A stretch of 56,025 nt of DNA from Solirubrobacteraceae bacterium. GTDB lineage: Bacteria > Actinomycetota > Thermoleophilia > Solirubrobacterales > Solirubrobacteraceae. Below are positions 30,650 through 39,365 of this stretch, one piece after another (position 1 is the first letter of the stretch; each line of letters begins with the position of its first letter). A program made the translations under genes and the position numbers. The notes beneath the pieces are model-generated. The model did not search any database, was not told where the DNA came from, and was given only the letters and a program-made list of their open reading frames with translations. The stretch lies in contig JANRFB010000044.1 of the NCBI GenBank assembly GCA_030725785.1, forward strand, positions 1-56,025. Direction: 5' to 3'.

Positions 30650-31236
30650 TTGGTCGTTGAGAGAAGCCGTTCGACGTACTTGGCGAGGATGTCAACTTCG
30701 AGGTTGACTGTACGGCCCGGCTCAGCTGTGCCGAGATTGGTCCGCTGAGTTGTCTCCGGAATTAGCCAGACATCGAAGCCGGCATCATCGACGCTCGCGA
30801 CCGTCAGCGAGACCCCGTCGACGGCGATCGAACCCTTCTCGGCGACGTAGCGAAGCAGCTCAGGGCCGGCGGAGACCGTTACAACGAGGGCAATTCCATC
30901 CTCACGCGTTGCGGCAATCGTGCCGACGCCATCAATGTGGCCTTGGACGATGTGGCCGCCGAGGTGGCCGTTGGCTCGGACCGGAAGCTCAAGGTTGAGC
31001 GACGAGCCCGGCTCGGCCTTCCCAAGTGAGCTGCGGCTGAGAGTCTCGTTCATCGCGTCGGCAGAGAAGCTCTCCTCGCCAACCCCGGTTGCCGTGAGGC
31101 AGACGCCATTGACGGCGACCGAATCACCCTCCGAAAGCTGCGCTGCGAGCACACTGCGAATCGTCAGCCGTGCGCCCAGCTCATTGCTTTCGAGCAGACT
31201 CAGCTCACCTAAATCCTCGATCAGCCCAGTAAACAT
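30646..31236 (-). CDS. ribE: Riboflavin synthase alpha chain
   Basis: A 196-residue riboflavin synthase, two lumazine-binding barrels in tandem (MFTGLIEDLGEL..., then HLGGHIVQGHIDGVGTI...). It dismutates two lumazines to riboflavin. I chose the ATG at 31236 because it gives the family N-terminus MFTG; a GTG at 31245 overlaps the ribD stop. In the ribD-ribE-ribBA-ribH operon. Confidence 0.96.
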   Translation of the reverse strand: MFTGLIEDLGELSLLESNELGARLTIRSVLAAQLSEGDSVAVNGVCLTATGVGEESFSADAMNETLSRSSLGKAEPGSSLNLELPVRANGHLGGHIVQGHIDGVGTIAATREDGIALVVTVSAGPELLRYVAEKGSIAVDGVSLTVASVDDAGFDVWLIPETTQRTNLGTAEPGRTVNLEVDILAKYVERLLSTTK

Positions 31237-31238
31237 TC

Positions 31239-32369
31239 TCACCACTCTCGCAGTCTTGCCGTCAACAAGATGTCATCAGCGACCGGCTCTGCTTTCAGCG
31301 AAAGCGCGCGGGTCGCGTCGGCAATCAGCGTAACTCCCATCCCCTCAACTGGATCACGTGCAGTCGAGCCGCCGAGCACGAGCGGCGCAATGAAGAGCCG
31401 GACTTCGTCGATCTCGCCTGCGTCAAAGAAGGCTCCGGCCAAGTGAGGCCCGCCTTCGAGCATCAGCGCCGTAACAGGTGGATCGAGATTCCCGAGCTGA
31501 GTCAGAGCATCGCTGATTCGAAGTGGCTCGTTCTCGCCGCTGACGACGATCACTTGAGCGCCGGCCGATTCAAGTGCCTCGACAGCGCTCCGAGGAGCAG
31601 CGCGCGTGACAATCACGACCAGCTCCAGATCCGGTGCCCCAGCGACGAGCTGCGAATCGAGCGGCAGCCGGCCGTCGGAATCGAAAACAACTCGGCGGGG
31701 CTGTTTTTCAACGGCGGGAGTGCGAGCCGTGAGCTGCGGATCGTCGGCCATAGCCGTTCCTATTCCAACGGCGACTGCGTCGACCTCGGCTCGCCAGAGG
31801 TGAACCAACTCTCTGCTGCTGGCATCGGAGATCCACTGCGAATCGCCTTCCCGTGTGGCGACCTTGCCATCGATGCTCATCGCTGACTTGAAGAGAACCC
31901 AAGGCTTGCCGCAGCGCGCATGTTTGCGGAAGGCCTGATTCTCCAGTCGTGCCGTCGCCGCTAGTTCGCCGCCAACAACTTCAACATCGACGCCTTCGTC
32001 TCGGAGGATTCCCAGCCCACGACCGCTTGCCTTCTCGGTCGGGTCATCGCTAGCGACCACGACTCGAGCGATACCGGCTTCGGTAATCGCATCGGTGCAA
32101 GGTGGCTGCTGGCCCTGATGACAGCAGGGCTCGAGCGATACGTAGAGCGTTGCGCCAGTTAGGTCGGCGTCGCCGCAATCGGCAATTGCGTTCACCTCAG
32201 CGTGAGGCCCGCCGTAACGCTCATGCCAACCCTCGCCGAGAACCTCGCCGTCTCGGGCGATGACGGCGCCGACCTGCGGATTTGGGCTGACGTTGCCGAT
32301 CCCTCTGCGGCCAAGCTCAATTGCCTTGGCTAGCAGCGTCTGGTCGCGCGTTGAAACGGAGCTATCCAT
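31239..32369 (-). CDS. ribD: Bifunctional deaminase/reductase RibD
   Basis: A 376-residue fusion. The N-terminal deaminase has zinc ligands in HAEVNAI and SLEPCCHQGQQPPC; the C-terminal reductase (from about residue 150, WVLFKSAMSIDGKVA) has VMLEGG-like ALMLEGGPHLAGAF. It performs two middle steps of riboflavin synthesis. Starts the rib operon. A TATCCT box sits 8 nt before the ATG, inside the 31-bp gap after the GT-C gene, so there is no room for an FMN riboswitch. Confidence 0.97.
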   Translation of the reverse strand: MDSSVSTRDQTLLAKAIELGRRGIGNVSPNPQVGAVIARDGEVLGEGWHERYGGPHAEVNAIADCGDADLTGATLYVSLEPCCHQGQQPPCTDAITEAGIARVVVASDDPTEKASGRGLGILRDEGVDVEVVGGELAATARLENQAFRKHARCGKPWVLFKSAMSIDGKVATREGDSQWISDASSRELVHLWRAEVDAVAVGIGTAMADDPQLTARTPAVEKQPRRVVFDSDGRLPLDSQLVAGAPDLELVVIVTRAAPRSAVEALESAGAQVIVVSGENEPLRISDALTQLGNLDPPVTALMLEGGPHLAGAFFDAGEIDEVRLFIAPLVLGGSTARDPVEGMGVTLIADATRALSLKAEPVADDILLTARLREW

Positions 32370-32377
32370 TAGCGCTC

Positions 32378-32383
32378 AGGATA
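32378..32383 (-). promoter_or_regulatory. Leaderless -10 (TATCCT) for the rib operon
   Basis: TATCCT on the minus strand, 8 nt before ATG 32369. Confidence 0.5.
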
Positions 32384-32400
32384 GGCCTAGTGGGCCGCGC

Positions 32401-33891
32401 TCAGCGACAGCGCCCGTACACCGAATAGAGATCGTTGGCCGCAATCGGGCGGTAGCCAACCGGCGGCAGGTTGCGCAGGGTGTCCGCGGCAACGGGGTTC
32501 TCACGGTCGAGGCCGCCGCGCAGAAGCACCGCCCGTCCGGCTGCCAGCACGACTATCCCTTCCTTCACCTTCGATGAGACCAGCACGTCGCTACGCGGGA
32601 CCACCTGATCGGCCGGGAGGTCCATGATCCAGCGCACCGAAGGTACGAGGCGGTGGTTGCTCGTCAGCACGGGGCCACACTTGGCGACTGCGCGAACGTC
32701 AGGCCGGTCGAGCAGGCTGGTCAGAGCGCGCACCGAATCACCGCGGAATTTCAGCTCCGAAACGAGCACGCCAACGTTGACGCGGACAACCGTCCAAACA
32801 ATCAAGGCGACCACAGCGATCGCCGAGGCGGCCGACCAATATTTACGCACACGGCCTTCTTCGATGACTGTGAAACCGGCGACGAGGAACGCCGCGAAGA
32901 CCATCAGCATGATCGCCGGCAGCAGCAGGTAGCGACTGATAACCGAGAACTGCCCAAGCGCGAGCAGTACGAACGTGAACAGTCCGATCAGAAAGAGCGC
33001 CAGCGGCACTCGCACGCGCTGCGGCACGAGCCAGCTGGCAAGACCAATGCCGATAAGTCCGGCGACCATAACCGGGAGCTTCAGCAGTTGAGTGAAGAAG
33101 AGCACCGTGTCGCCTGGAACCGCGCCAGCCGACCTATTGCGGCCGTTCGCCGCCGTCCAATCCGTCGTATTCGTCTGGGAGAAGAACGGGTCGCCAGTAA
33201 CGATGTAGTCAATCCCAGACCAGATCACTGGCGCGGCAGCGACGAGCATCGCGAATTCGACCCGCCTACGCCAAGAGAGCCCGGGGAAGAGCCAAAGCCA
33301 ATAGATCCCGGAAATGATCCAAGCCTCCGGCCTCAGCAGCCCGGCCAGCGCCAGCAGCCAGAAAACAAGCGCTCCTCGGCGCGGCTTTGCTACCTCCAGC
33401 GCGGCCGCCCACAGCAGCAGCGCGAGGTAGGGAATGTCGATGAACGCGCGCGCCGCGAGAAACGGAAAATCGAAGCGCGTACAGAGAAGCGCTGCCGCGG
33501 CGAGGCCGACCAGAACCGTGAACGAGTTGCGTGCAAGCTGATAGAGGGCGACGACCATCAGGACGAAGCTGCCCATCGTCGCGAGCAACATCAAACGATC
33601 GCCGGCGCGACCGAAGGCGGCGAAGAAGACGCCGAAGACCAAACCCAAGGGGTGCTCCGTTGGGGCCCGGAAGGTGTCGAACACTGGCAGCTGCCCGTCA
33701 AGGATCTCGCGCCCCCAGAGCAGCGAGTAGGTCGCGTCATATGCGGTGTAGGTCGGGAAGATGATCGTCCCCGCCGCAACGACCACAATCAGAACCCCGA
33801 GCAGGATCATTGGCCACGGCAGCGATAGGGCGCGTGAAATCAAGTTGGGCGAAGAGGAGGCTGTGGTCACGGGAGGCAGTCGGTTGAGCAC
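32401..33891 (-). CDS. GT-C-like membrane glycosyltransferase, uncharacterised
   Basis: A 496-residue protein with about ten membrane segments and a soluble C-terminal domain (about residues 375-496). The first loop holds an acidic site (YTAYDATYSLLWGREIL) and APTEHPLG, as in GT-C or ArnT/PMT-like enzymes that use lipid-linked sugars. No donor or acceptor can be named. It diverges from the GT2-methyltransferase-flippase genes, which suggests work in the same glycan pathway. The GTG start has no clear Shine-Dalgarno or -10; a GTG at 33870 is possible. Confidence 0.75.
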   Translation of the reverse strand: MLNRLPPVTTASSSPNLISRALSLPWPMILLGVLIVVVAAGTIIFPTYTAYDATYSLLWGREILDGQLPVFDTFRAPTEHPLGLVFGVFFAAFGRAGDRLMLLATMGSFVLMVVALYQLARNSFTVLVGLAAAALLCTRFDFPFLAARAFIDIPYLALLLWAAALEVAKPRRGALVFWLLALAGLLRPEAWIISGIYWLWLFPGLSWRRRVEFAMLVAAAPVIWSGIDYIVTGDPFFSQTNTTDWTAANGRNRSAGAVPGDTVLFFTQLLKLPVMVAGLIGIGLASWLVPQRVRVPLALFLIGLFTFVLLALGQFSVISRYLLLPAIMLMVFAAFLVAGFTVIEEGRVRKYWSAASAIAVVALIVWTVVRVNVGVLVSELKFRGDSVRALTSLLDRPDVRAVAKCGPVLTSNHRLVPSVRWIMDLPADQVVPRSDVLVSSKVKEGIVVLAAGRAVLLRGGLDRENPVAADTLRNLPPVGYRPIAANDLYSVYGRCR

Positions 33892-33987
33892 GATTACGTA
33901 ACGCGCAACCGGCAGGGATACTACGCAGCCAGATGACGGGCAGCGCTAACTGGTCGACCCGTTTCAGCCCCGATCGCACCAGACCCG

Positions 33988-33993
33988 TACGAT
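33988..33993 (+). promoter_or_regulatory. Leaderless -10 (TACGAT) for the GT2 operon
   Basis: TACGAT on the + strand, 9 nt before ATG 34003, in the 111-bp divergent gap. Confidence 0.45.
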
Positions 33994-34002
33994 TGGGCGT
34001 CG

Positions 34003-35070
34003 ATGAAGTTGATCATTCAGATCCCGTGCCTGAACGAAGAGGCAACCCTTCCTGAGACCCTCGCCGACCTCCCGCGTCAGGTCGACGGCGTCGACGACGT
34101 CGAATGGCTGATCATCGACGACGGATCAACCGACGCAACGGTTGACGTCGCGCGAGCTAACGGCGTTGACCACATCGTCCGGCTGACCAACAACCGTGGT
34201 CTCGCCGCAGGCTTCCAAGCTGGCCTCGACGCCTGCCTCAAGCTCGGTGCCGACGTAATCGTAAATACCGACGCCGACAACCAGTATTTCGGCGCCGACA
34301 TCCCCAAGCTGGTCGAACCGATCATCGACGGCCGCGCCGACATGGTTGTCGGTGACCGCCAGACGGACTCAATTGAACACTTCTCTCCAATCAAGAAGCG
34401 CCTCCAGAAGCTTGGCTCTTGGGTCGTTCGTCAGGCTTCCGACACAGACGTCCCGGATACGACTTCCGGCTTCCGCGCCTACAACCGCGAAGCAGCACTG
34501 CAGATGGCAGTCGTCTCGCGCTTCACTTACACGCTCGAGACGATCATCCAGGCCGGCAAGCTTCTTGTGGCCGTAGAGGATGTTCCGATCCGCACCAATC
34601 CGAAGACGCGCGAGTCGCGACTCTTCCCATCGACTTGGTCTTACGTGCGACGCAACAGCATCTCGATCTTCCGCATCTACGCCCAGTACGAACCGATGCG
34701 CGTCTTCGCTACAGCGGCGGTTGTGCTCGGCATCGCTGCCCTGATCCCGTTCACGCTCTTCTTCATCTACTGGGTTCAAGGAGATGGCGCCGGCCACGTG
34801 CAGTCGCTGATCTTCGGCGCCGTGCTCTTCAACGCCGCCGTCGTAATGGGCGCCCTGGCCGTGATCGGCGACCTGATGCACGCCCAGCGGATCATGAGCC
34901 AACGCATATTCGAACGCGTCCGCCGGGTCGAGCTGGAGCTAGGCGTGCCACCGTCGCACTACGAGCCCGGAGCCGCGCCGACCGGCCAAGCGGCAACCAC
35001 CGGTGCCCATTCAGCTCCGACTCCCAGCGAACAGCGCGCGCTGATCAAACAAGAGGAGGCGCCTCGATGA
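34003..35070 (+). CDS. Family 2 glycosyltransferase (DPM/GtrB-like)
   Basis: A 355-residue GT-A enzyme. IIQIPCLNEEATLPETL opens the domain, WLIIDDGSTDATVDVA is the nucleotide site and NTDADNQY the metal-binding DxD. Residues about 240-290 hold two membrane segments and the end is a Pro/Ala-rich tail. It likely moves a sugar to polyprenyl phosphate, which would feed the divergent GT-C protein. First gene of a three-gene operon; its stop overlaps the next ATG. Confidence 0.9.
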   Translation: MKLIIQIPCLNEEATLPETLADLPRQVDGVDDVEWLIIDDGSTDATVDVARANGVDHIVRLTNNRGLAAGFQAGLDACLKLGADVIVNTDADNQYFGADIPKLVEPIIDGRADMVVGDRQTDSIEHFSPIKKRLQKLGSWVVRQASDTDVPDTTSGFRAYNREAALQMAVVSRFTYTLETIIQAGKLLVAVEDVPIRTNPKTRESRLFPSTWSYVRRNSISIFRIYAQYEPMRVFATAAVVLGIAALIPFTLFFIYWVQGDGAGHVQSLIFGAVLFNAAVVMGALAVIGDLMHAQRIMSQRIFERVRRVELELGVPPSHYEPGAAPTGQAATTGAHSAPTPSEQRALIKQEEAPR

Positions 35071-35702
35071 AGTCGCGCGTGACTGTAGACAGCGAAGGGA
35101 CCGTAACCGGTAACACTTTCGACAAGTACGGTTCGACGCACCCAGTTGTTCGCCGCCTGATGGCCGGCTTCCACCGCGACCTCGATGCTTGCTACGCGAT
35201 GGCCGCCCCGACTTCAATCCTCGACATCGGCTGCGGCGAGGGGGTGCTCACGCACGAGTGGGCCGGCCGATTGCCGAGCGGCGGCCGGATTGTCGGCACC
35301 GACCTCGACGATCCTCTGCTCCACGCTCAATGGGAGCAACGTCGCGCGCCGAACCTCGAGTACCGCGTCATGAAGGGCGAGCAACTTGAGTTCGCCGACA
35401 ACGAGTTCGATACCGCGACCGCGATCGAAGTGCTCGAGCACGTCAGCGACCCTGAGATGGTGCTCTCCGAAATGTCGCGGTGCGCCGAACGCTGGCTGCT
35501 TCTCTCAGTGCCGCGCGAGCCGCTTTGGAGAATCACAAACATCGCGCGCGGCGCCTACTGGAGCGAGCTGGGCAACACGCCTGGGCACCTCAACCATTGG
35601 TCCAGTCGCTCGTTCCGGGAGATGCTCTCTCGCTACGGCGAAGTTGTTGAACTGCGCCACCCGTTCCCATGGGTAATGGCGGTAGTACGACTCAATGGCT
35701 AA
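35067..35702 (+). CDS. SAM-dependent class I methyltransferase
   Basis: A 211-residue methyltransferase. The SAM loop is SILDIGCGEGVLTHEW, followed by GTDLDDPLL and AIEVLEHVSDPEMVLSEM. The substrate is unknown; lying between a GT2 and a flippase, it may modify a glycan or its lipid carrier. A strong GAGGAGG Shine-Dalgarno lies 8 nt before the ATG, which overlaps the GT2 stop (ATGA). Confidence 0.85.
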   Translation: MKSRVTVDSEGTVTGNTFDKYGSTHPVVRRLMAGFHRDLDACYAMAAPTSILDIGCGEGVLTHEWAGRLPSGGRIVGTDLDDPLLHAQWEQRRAPNLEYRVMKGEQLEFADNEFDTATAIEVLEHVSDPEMVLSEMSRCAERWLLLSVPREPLWRITNIARGAYWSELGNTPGHLNHWSSRSFREMLSRYGEVVELRHPFPWVMAVVRLNG

Positions 35703-37068
35703 GCCACAGCGATCCGCTCCGGCAGAGACGCCGACTGAGGGCGATTACGTATCAGGGGCGCGCGTCCTTGCGGTCGGCGTTGGCGTTACCGGGCTGCTGA
35801 CGTTTCTCTACTTCTCACTCTCGTCGCACCTGCTGACGGCGACCGATTACGGCGAGCTCAGCGTCCTATGGGCCGCGCTCTTCATTGTCATCTCGGTTAT
35901 TTACAGACCGATCGAGCAGCTTCTGTCACGGACGATCGCCGATCGCCGCGCGCGCGGCGCAGAAGGCAACCACCCGCTCCGCGGACCGATGCTGATTCAA
36001 GCAAGTTTTGCGCTCACCTTTCTCGTCGTGGCGATTGCCCTGCGACCGCAGATAGAGGGGCTCTTCGGCGGCTCTCAGTCGCTCTATCTGATCTTCGTCG
36101 CTGCGACTGTCGCCTACGCCGCCAGCTACTTCGCGCGTGGCTACTTCGCCGGCCACCAGTGGTTTGTTCTATACGGCGGATTAATGCTCTTTGAATCCAG
36201 CGCGAGGGTCTGCTTTCCACTCGCCGTGCTTATTGGAATCAGCAGCGGACAGACCGCGATTGCGATCGGGATCTTTGCCGCCCCACTGGCGTCGCTACTA
36301 GTCGTTCCGTGGGCAATCGCCCGTCACAGCCGCTTGGATCGCGACGCGCCGGAGCTCGAGGTCGCTTCGGTTGCCGGCAGTGGTGTTGGCTTCGCCGGCG
36401 CCGTGGCTGCGATTCAGCTCGGCGAGCAGACACTGCTAAACGCGGGCGTACTCGTAGCCGATTCGGTCGCCGGCGCGGCAACTGCCGGCGCCGTATTCAG
36501 CGTGCTGCTGATCACGCGGGCGCCGCTGCAGCTCTTCCAATCGGTCCAAACGACGCTGCTGCCACACCTCACAGGCCTTGAGGCCACCAAAGGCGGCGAG
36601 GAATTCTCGCGAGCGATCAAGATCACGGTTCGCGCAATCGCGATCTTCGCTGGGCTCTCGGCACTGGTGATGCTGCTGCTCGGACCCGCCTTGATGGAGC
36701 TCTTCTTTGGCGACGACACAAGCTTCGGCCGCTGGGGCCTCGCTGCTGTCGCGATTGGAATGGGATTCCACCTCATTGCCGGCACGCTCAACCAGGCAGC
36801 GCTGGCACGCGGCCGAGCTAGAGCCGCCAGCGTGATCTGGTTGCTGGTTGCGTTGGCATTCGTCGGCTGGATGTTTGTACCGGTCGTGGAGTCGGCGCTG
36901 CTGCGCGCTGAGCTTGGCTACCCGGCGGCCACGGCGACGCTATGCGCGATGCTCTACGTCCTCTACCGGCGGCCGCCTCGCGCCGACGGAGAGCTAGTTC
37001 CTGATCGTCGCAGCGTTGAGGATGTCATTGAAGGCTCGGGCGGGATCATCCTGACCGAAGATCGCTGA
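35695..37068 (+). CDS. Polysaccharide flippase-like membrane protein (MATE/Wzx type)
   Basis: A 457-residue protein with about 12 membrane segments, Wzx/MOP-like (VTGLLTFLYFSLSSHLLTAT at the start, then alternating segments with GEQTLLNAGVLVADSVAGAA). It probably flips a lipid-linked glycan. It overlaps the methyltransferase by 8 bases. Its last 25 codons (36994-37068) lie antisense to the end of rpe. The tail LTEDR is hydrophilic and not conserved in the family, so the overlap need not harm function. Confidence 0.85.
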   Translation: MAKPQRSAPAETPTEGDYVSGARVLAVGVGVTGLLTFLYFSLSSHLLTATDYGELSVLWAALFIVISVIYRPIEQLLSRTIADRRARGAEGNHPLRGPMLIQASFALTFLVVAIALRPQIEGLFGGSQSLYLIFVAATVAYAASYFARGYFAGHQWFVLYGGLMLFESSARVCFPLAVLIGISSGQTAIAIGIFAAPLASLLVVPWAIARHSRLDRDAPELEVASVAGSGVGFAGAVAAIQLGEQTLLNAGVLVADSVAGAATAGAVFSVLLITRAPLQLFQSVQTTLLPHLTGLEATKGGEEFSRAIKITVRAIAIFAGLSALVMLLLGPALMELFFGDDTSFGRWGLAAVAIGMGFHLIAGTLNQAALARGRARAASVIWLLVALAFVGWMFVPVVESALLRAELGYPAATATLCAMLYVLYRRPPRADGELVPDRRSVEDVIEGSGGIILTEDR

Positions 37069-37647
37069 GCCGGCGACCAGCCGGGAAGCACCGGCGGCGA
37101 CACATAGCCCCGCCGTTCTTGCGTCGACTCCGCCGTCCACTTCGATCACTACCTCGTCGCCGACAATCGCGCGTAGCCGAGTGATCTTCTCGATCGAACT
37201 TGCGATGAAGCTCTGACCGCCCCAGCCTGGGTTGACGGTCATGCAGAGCGCCAAGTCTGGTTCGATCTCTTCGTAAATAGAGAGCGGCGTTGCCGGGTTG
37301 ACTGCCAGCCCCGCCTTGCAGCCATGTGAGCGAATCAGCTCAAGCGCGTAGTCGACGGCTGGGGTTGCCTCGGCGTGGATAATGATCGTTCCCGCGCCAG
37401 CCGCGGCGAAAGTCTCGACTTGGATTGTCTCCGGGCGGTCAACCATCAGGTGCACCTCGAGGTGAAGGCCCATGTCGCGCAGCGCCTCACAGACCTGCGG
37501 GCCCATCGAAAGCGGCGGCACGAACTGCCCGTCCATGACGTCGACATGGATGATTCGGGCACCAGCGTCCTCAACGAGCTGTACCTGCTCGCGCAGAATT
37601 CCGAAATCGGCGCTGAGGATCGATGGAGCAATCTCAATTGTCATCAT
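36994..37647 (-). CDS. rpe: Ribulose-phosphate 3-epimerase
   Basis: A 217-residue TIM barrel that interconverts ribulose-5-phosphate and xylulose-5-phosphate. IEIAPSILSADFGILREQV, HVDVMDGQFVPPLSMGP, HLMVDRPE, MTVNPGWGGQ and EVDGGVDARTA are family signatures. ATG 37647 shares a base with the zinc-ribbon stop (TGATG), with a second ATG at 37644. The 3' end overlaps the convergent flippase gene by 75 bp. Confidence 0.97.
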   Translation of the reverse strand: MMTIEIAPSILSADFGILREQVQLVEDAGARIIHVDVMDGQFVPPLSMGPQVCEALRDMGLHLEVHLMVDRPETIQVETFAAAGAGTIIIHAEATPAVDYALELIRSHGCKAGLAVNPATPLSIYEEIEPDLALCMTVNPGWGGQSFIASSIEKITRLRAIVGDEVVIEVDGGVDARTAGLCVAAGASRLVAGSAIFGQDDPARAFNDILNAATIRN

Positions 37648-37868
37648 CAGACCTCGACCAGCATTGAGGTGCCACAGTGTGAGCACTGCGTCGTCGCAGT
37701 ACTCGACATCCGCACGATCGTTTGGTGTTCACCGCAGCCCGGGCAGACCGAACGTAGCTCGTAGCGGTGGAGGCAGTAGACGCAGCGGTAGCGGCCGGGC
37801 ACGGTCGTCGGCCGCAGCCACGGCTCGTGGCACGAAGGGCACTCCAATCCGACTGACACTTCCGCCAT
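37647..37868 (-). CDS. Small double zinc-ribbon protein
   Basis: A 73-residue protein with four CxxC pairs: CPSC, CVYC, CPGC and CSHC. This gives two tandem zinc ribbons and little else. I know of no family name. It sits between fmt and rpe, where actinobacteria often have rsmB. The start at 37868 rests on a TATTGT box 7 nt upstream and on the domain; the frame is open further upstream. Its stop overlaps the rpe ATG. Confidence 0.75.
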   Translation of the reverse strand: MAEVSVGLECPSCHEPWLRPTTVPGRYRCVYCLHRYELRSVCPGCGEHQTIVRMSSTATTQCSHCGTSMLVEV

Positions 37869-37875
37869 ATTTCGA

Positions 37876-37881
37876 ACAATA
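37876..37881 (-). promoter_or_regulatory. Leaderless -10 (TATTGT) for the zinc-ribbon gene and rpe
   Basis: TATTGT on the minus strand, 7 nt before ATG 37868. Confidence 0.55.
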
Positions 37882-37905
37882 GAACGCCCTCCCCCGGAAT
37901 GGCGA

Positions 37906-38733
37906 TCAGTCCCGTTCGTCGCGGCCACGCTGGAACTCTTCCCAGCTCATTGGGCGCGAGCCAGGAGGCACGACCTCGTCGTAGACCAGGCGGCCGCGAT
38001 CTAGGTGCCCGCTGCGAACTCCGAGCATCAGACCGTCTTCGAGTTCAACCCGCGCGCCGATGTGCGGGGAAAGTGCGCGGACCACGCGATCCTGCTCTGC
38101 GGCGCTGCTGGCTGGGTCGAGGATGCGGTCGCTGGCGGTGATTTTCTCGGCGTACGTCGCGGCCGATTCATCCTGCTCAACGAACGGCCGTGGAGCAGCC
38201 AAAACCTTCCCAAGGAGCGCGGCGCTGCGCTGCTGGAGTCGCTCACTTAATGTGCCGAAACTGTCGTCATCAGCTATCGGCTCACGCTCTTGGGCGCAGA
38301 CCGGGCCGCAATCAAGCCCCTCGACGAGACGCATTATTGAGACGCCAGTTTCGGCATCGCCTTCAATGATTGCTCGCTCGATTGGTGCAGCTCCGCGCCA
38401 TCGCGGCAGCAGAGAAGGATGGACGTTGAGAATCTCGTAGCTCGAGAGCAGCGGCTCGCGAATCAGGGCCCCATAGGCGCAGACCAGAAGTGCGTCCGGC
38501 CCAGCGTCGGCGATCAGATCGCGGCCTTCCTCGTCATTTACGTCCTCAGGCTGTACGACTGCAATTCCTAGCTCGCGTGCAACGTCGGCGACCGGCGGGG
38601 CTGTCAGCTTGCGCCCTCGTCCGGCAGGGCGATCCGGCCGCGTGACGACGAGCTGCGGCACCGTCCCGTCCGCAACGAGATGGCGCAAGACCGCCGCCGC
38701 GAACTCTGCCGTGCCGAGGTAGACCGTCCGCAT
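37906..38733 (-). CDS. fmt: Methionyl-tRNA formyltransferase
   Basis: A 275-residue enzyme that formylates the initiator Met-tRNA. MRTVYLGTAEFAAAVLRHL and the catalytic HPSLLPRWRGAAPIERAI segment are clear. It is about 35 residues shorter than typical, mostly in the C-terminal OB-like domain (GARVELEDGLMLGVRSGHL). It follows def by 12 bp, the usual pair. Confidence 0.95.
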   Translation of the reverse strand: MRTVYLGTAEFAAAVLRHLVADGTVPQLVVTRPDRPAGRGRKLTAPPVADVARELGIAVVQPEDVNDEEGRDLIADAGPDALLVCAYGALIREPLLSSYEILNVHPSLLPRWRGAAPIERAIIEGDAETGVSIMRLVEGLDCGPVCAQEREPIADDDSFGTLSERLQQRSAALLGKVLAAPRPFVEQDESAATYAEKITASDRILDPASSAAEQDRVVRALSPHIGARVELEDGLMLGVRSGHLDRGRLVYDEVVPPGSRPMSWEEFQRGRDERD

Positions 38734-38745
38734 CGCTGGGAGGTC

Positions 38746-39330
38746 CTAGAAGCCCGAGCCAAGCTCGCGCAGGCTGCGCATCGCCTCGCGGCGCTGACCG
38801 CGCGTAGTGCGGTCGATGATCAGCACTCCGTCGAGGTGGTCGAGCTCGTGCTGAATGATCCGAGCCTCGAGGCCATCGACTTCAAGCTCGACCAACTCGC
38901 CGAAACGGTCCTGCGCGCTGACGCGAATCTGCGCCGGCCGCGTGACTTCGACGACGACCTGCGGCAAGCTGAGGCAGCCTTCCTCAAACGTCTCCTCCTG
39001 ATCCGAGCTCCAAGTGATGACCGGATTGGCCAGCGCTTCGATCGGACCATCTTCTTCAACGCGATAAACAAAGAAACGGCGCAGCAATCCGACTTGATTG
39101 GCCGCCAACCCGACCCCGATCGCGTCATTCATCAATAGCCCCATGCGATCAACTTCGGCGCGCAGCCCGTCATCGAAGTCCTCCACTTCAGCGGCCCGTG
39201 ACTTCAGCACCGGGTCGCCGAACTTGCGCACGTGACGCAGCGCCGCCTCGCGGCGCGCGAGCATCTCTTGGTCGAGCTCTGGTGGCTCGCGGCGCAGCTC
39301 TTGCGCTTCCGTTTGGCTCTCTTCAGTCAT
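38746..39330 (-). CDS. def: Peptide deformylase
   Basis: A 194-residue metalloprotease that removes the N-formyl group from new proteins. Its three motifs are GVGLAANQVG, EGCLSLP and the metal site HELDHLDG. The first 25 residues are a charged extension. A TAGAAT box lies 13 nt before the ATG, implying a leader of about 6 nt or less. Confidence 0.96.
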   Translation of the reverse strand: MTEESQTEAQELRREPPELDQEMLARREAALRHVRKFGDPVLKSRAAEVEDFDDGLRAEVDRMGLLMNDAIGVGLAANQVGLLRRFFVYRVEEDGPIEALANPVITWSSDQEETFEEGCLSLPQVVVEVTRPAQIRVSAQDRFGELVELEVDGLEARIIQHELDHLDGVLIIDRTTRGQRREAMRSLRELGSGF

Positions 39331-39343
39331 CGGTATCGAGCAG

Positions 39344-39349
39344 ATTCTA
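39344..39349 (-). promoter_or_regulatory. Likely -10 (TAGAAT) for def-fmt
   Basis: TAGAAT on the minus strand, 13 nt before ATG 39330; close to the TATAAT consensus. Confidence 0.4.
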
Positions 39350-39365
39350 GACGGCGCGCACGGCG

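Noticed and set aside
32370-32400. FMN riboswitch before the rib operon
   Set aside because: Only 31 bp separate ribD from the upstream gene, and a -10 box sits 8 nt before the ATG; there is no room for the element.
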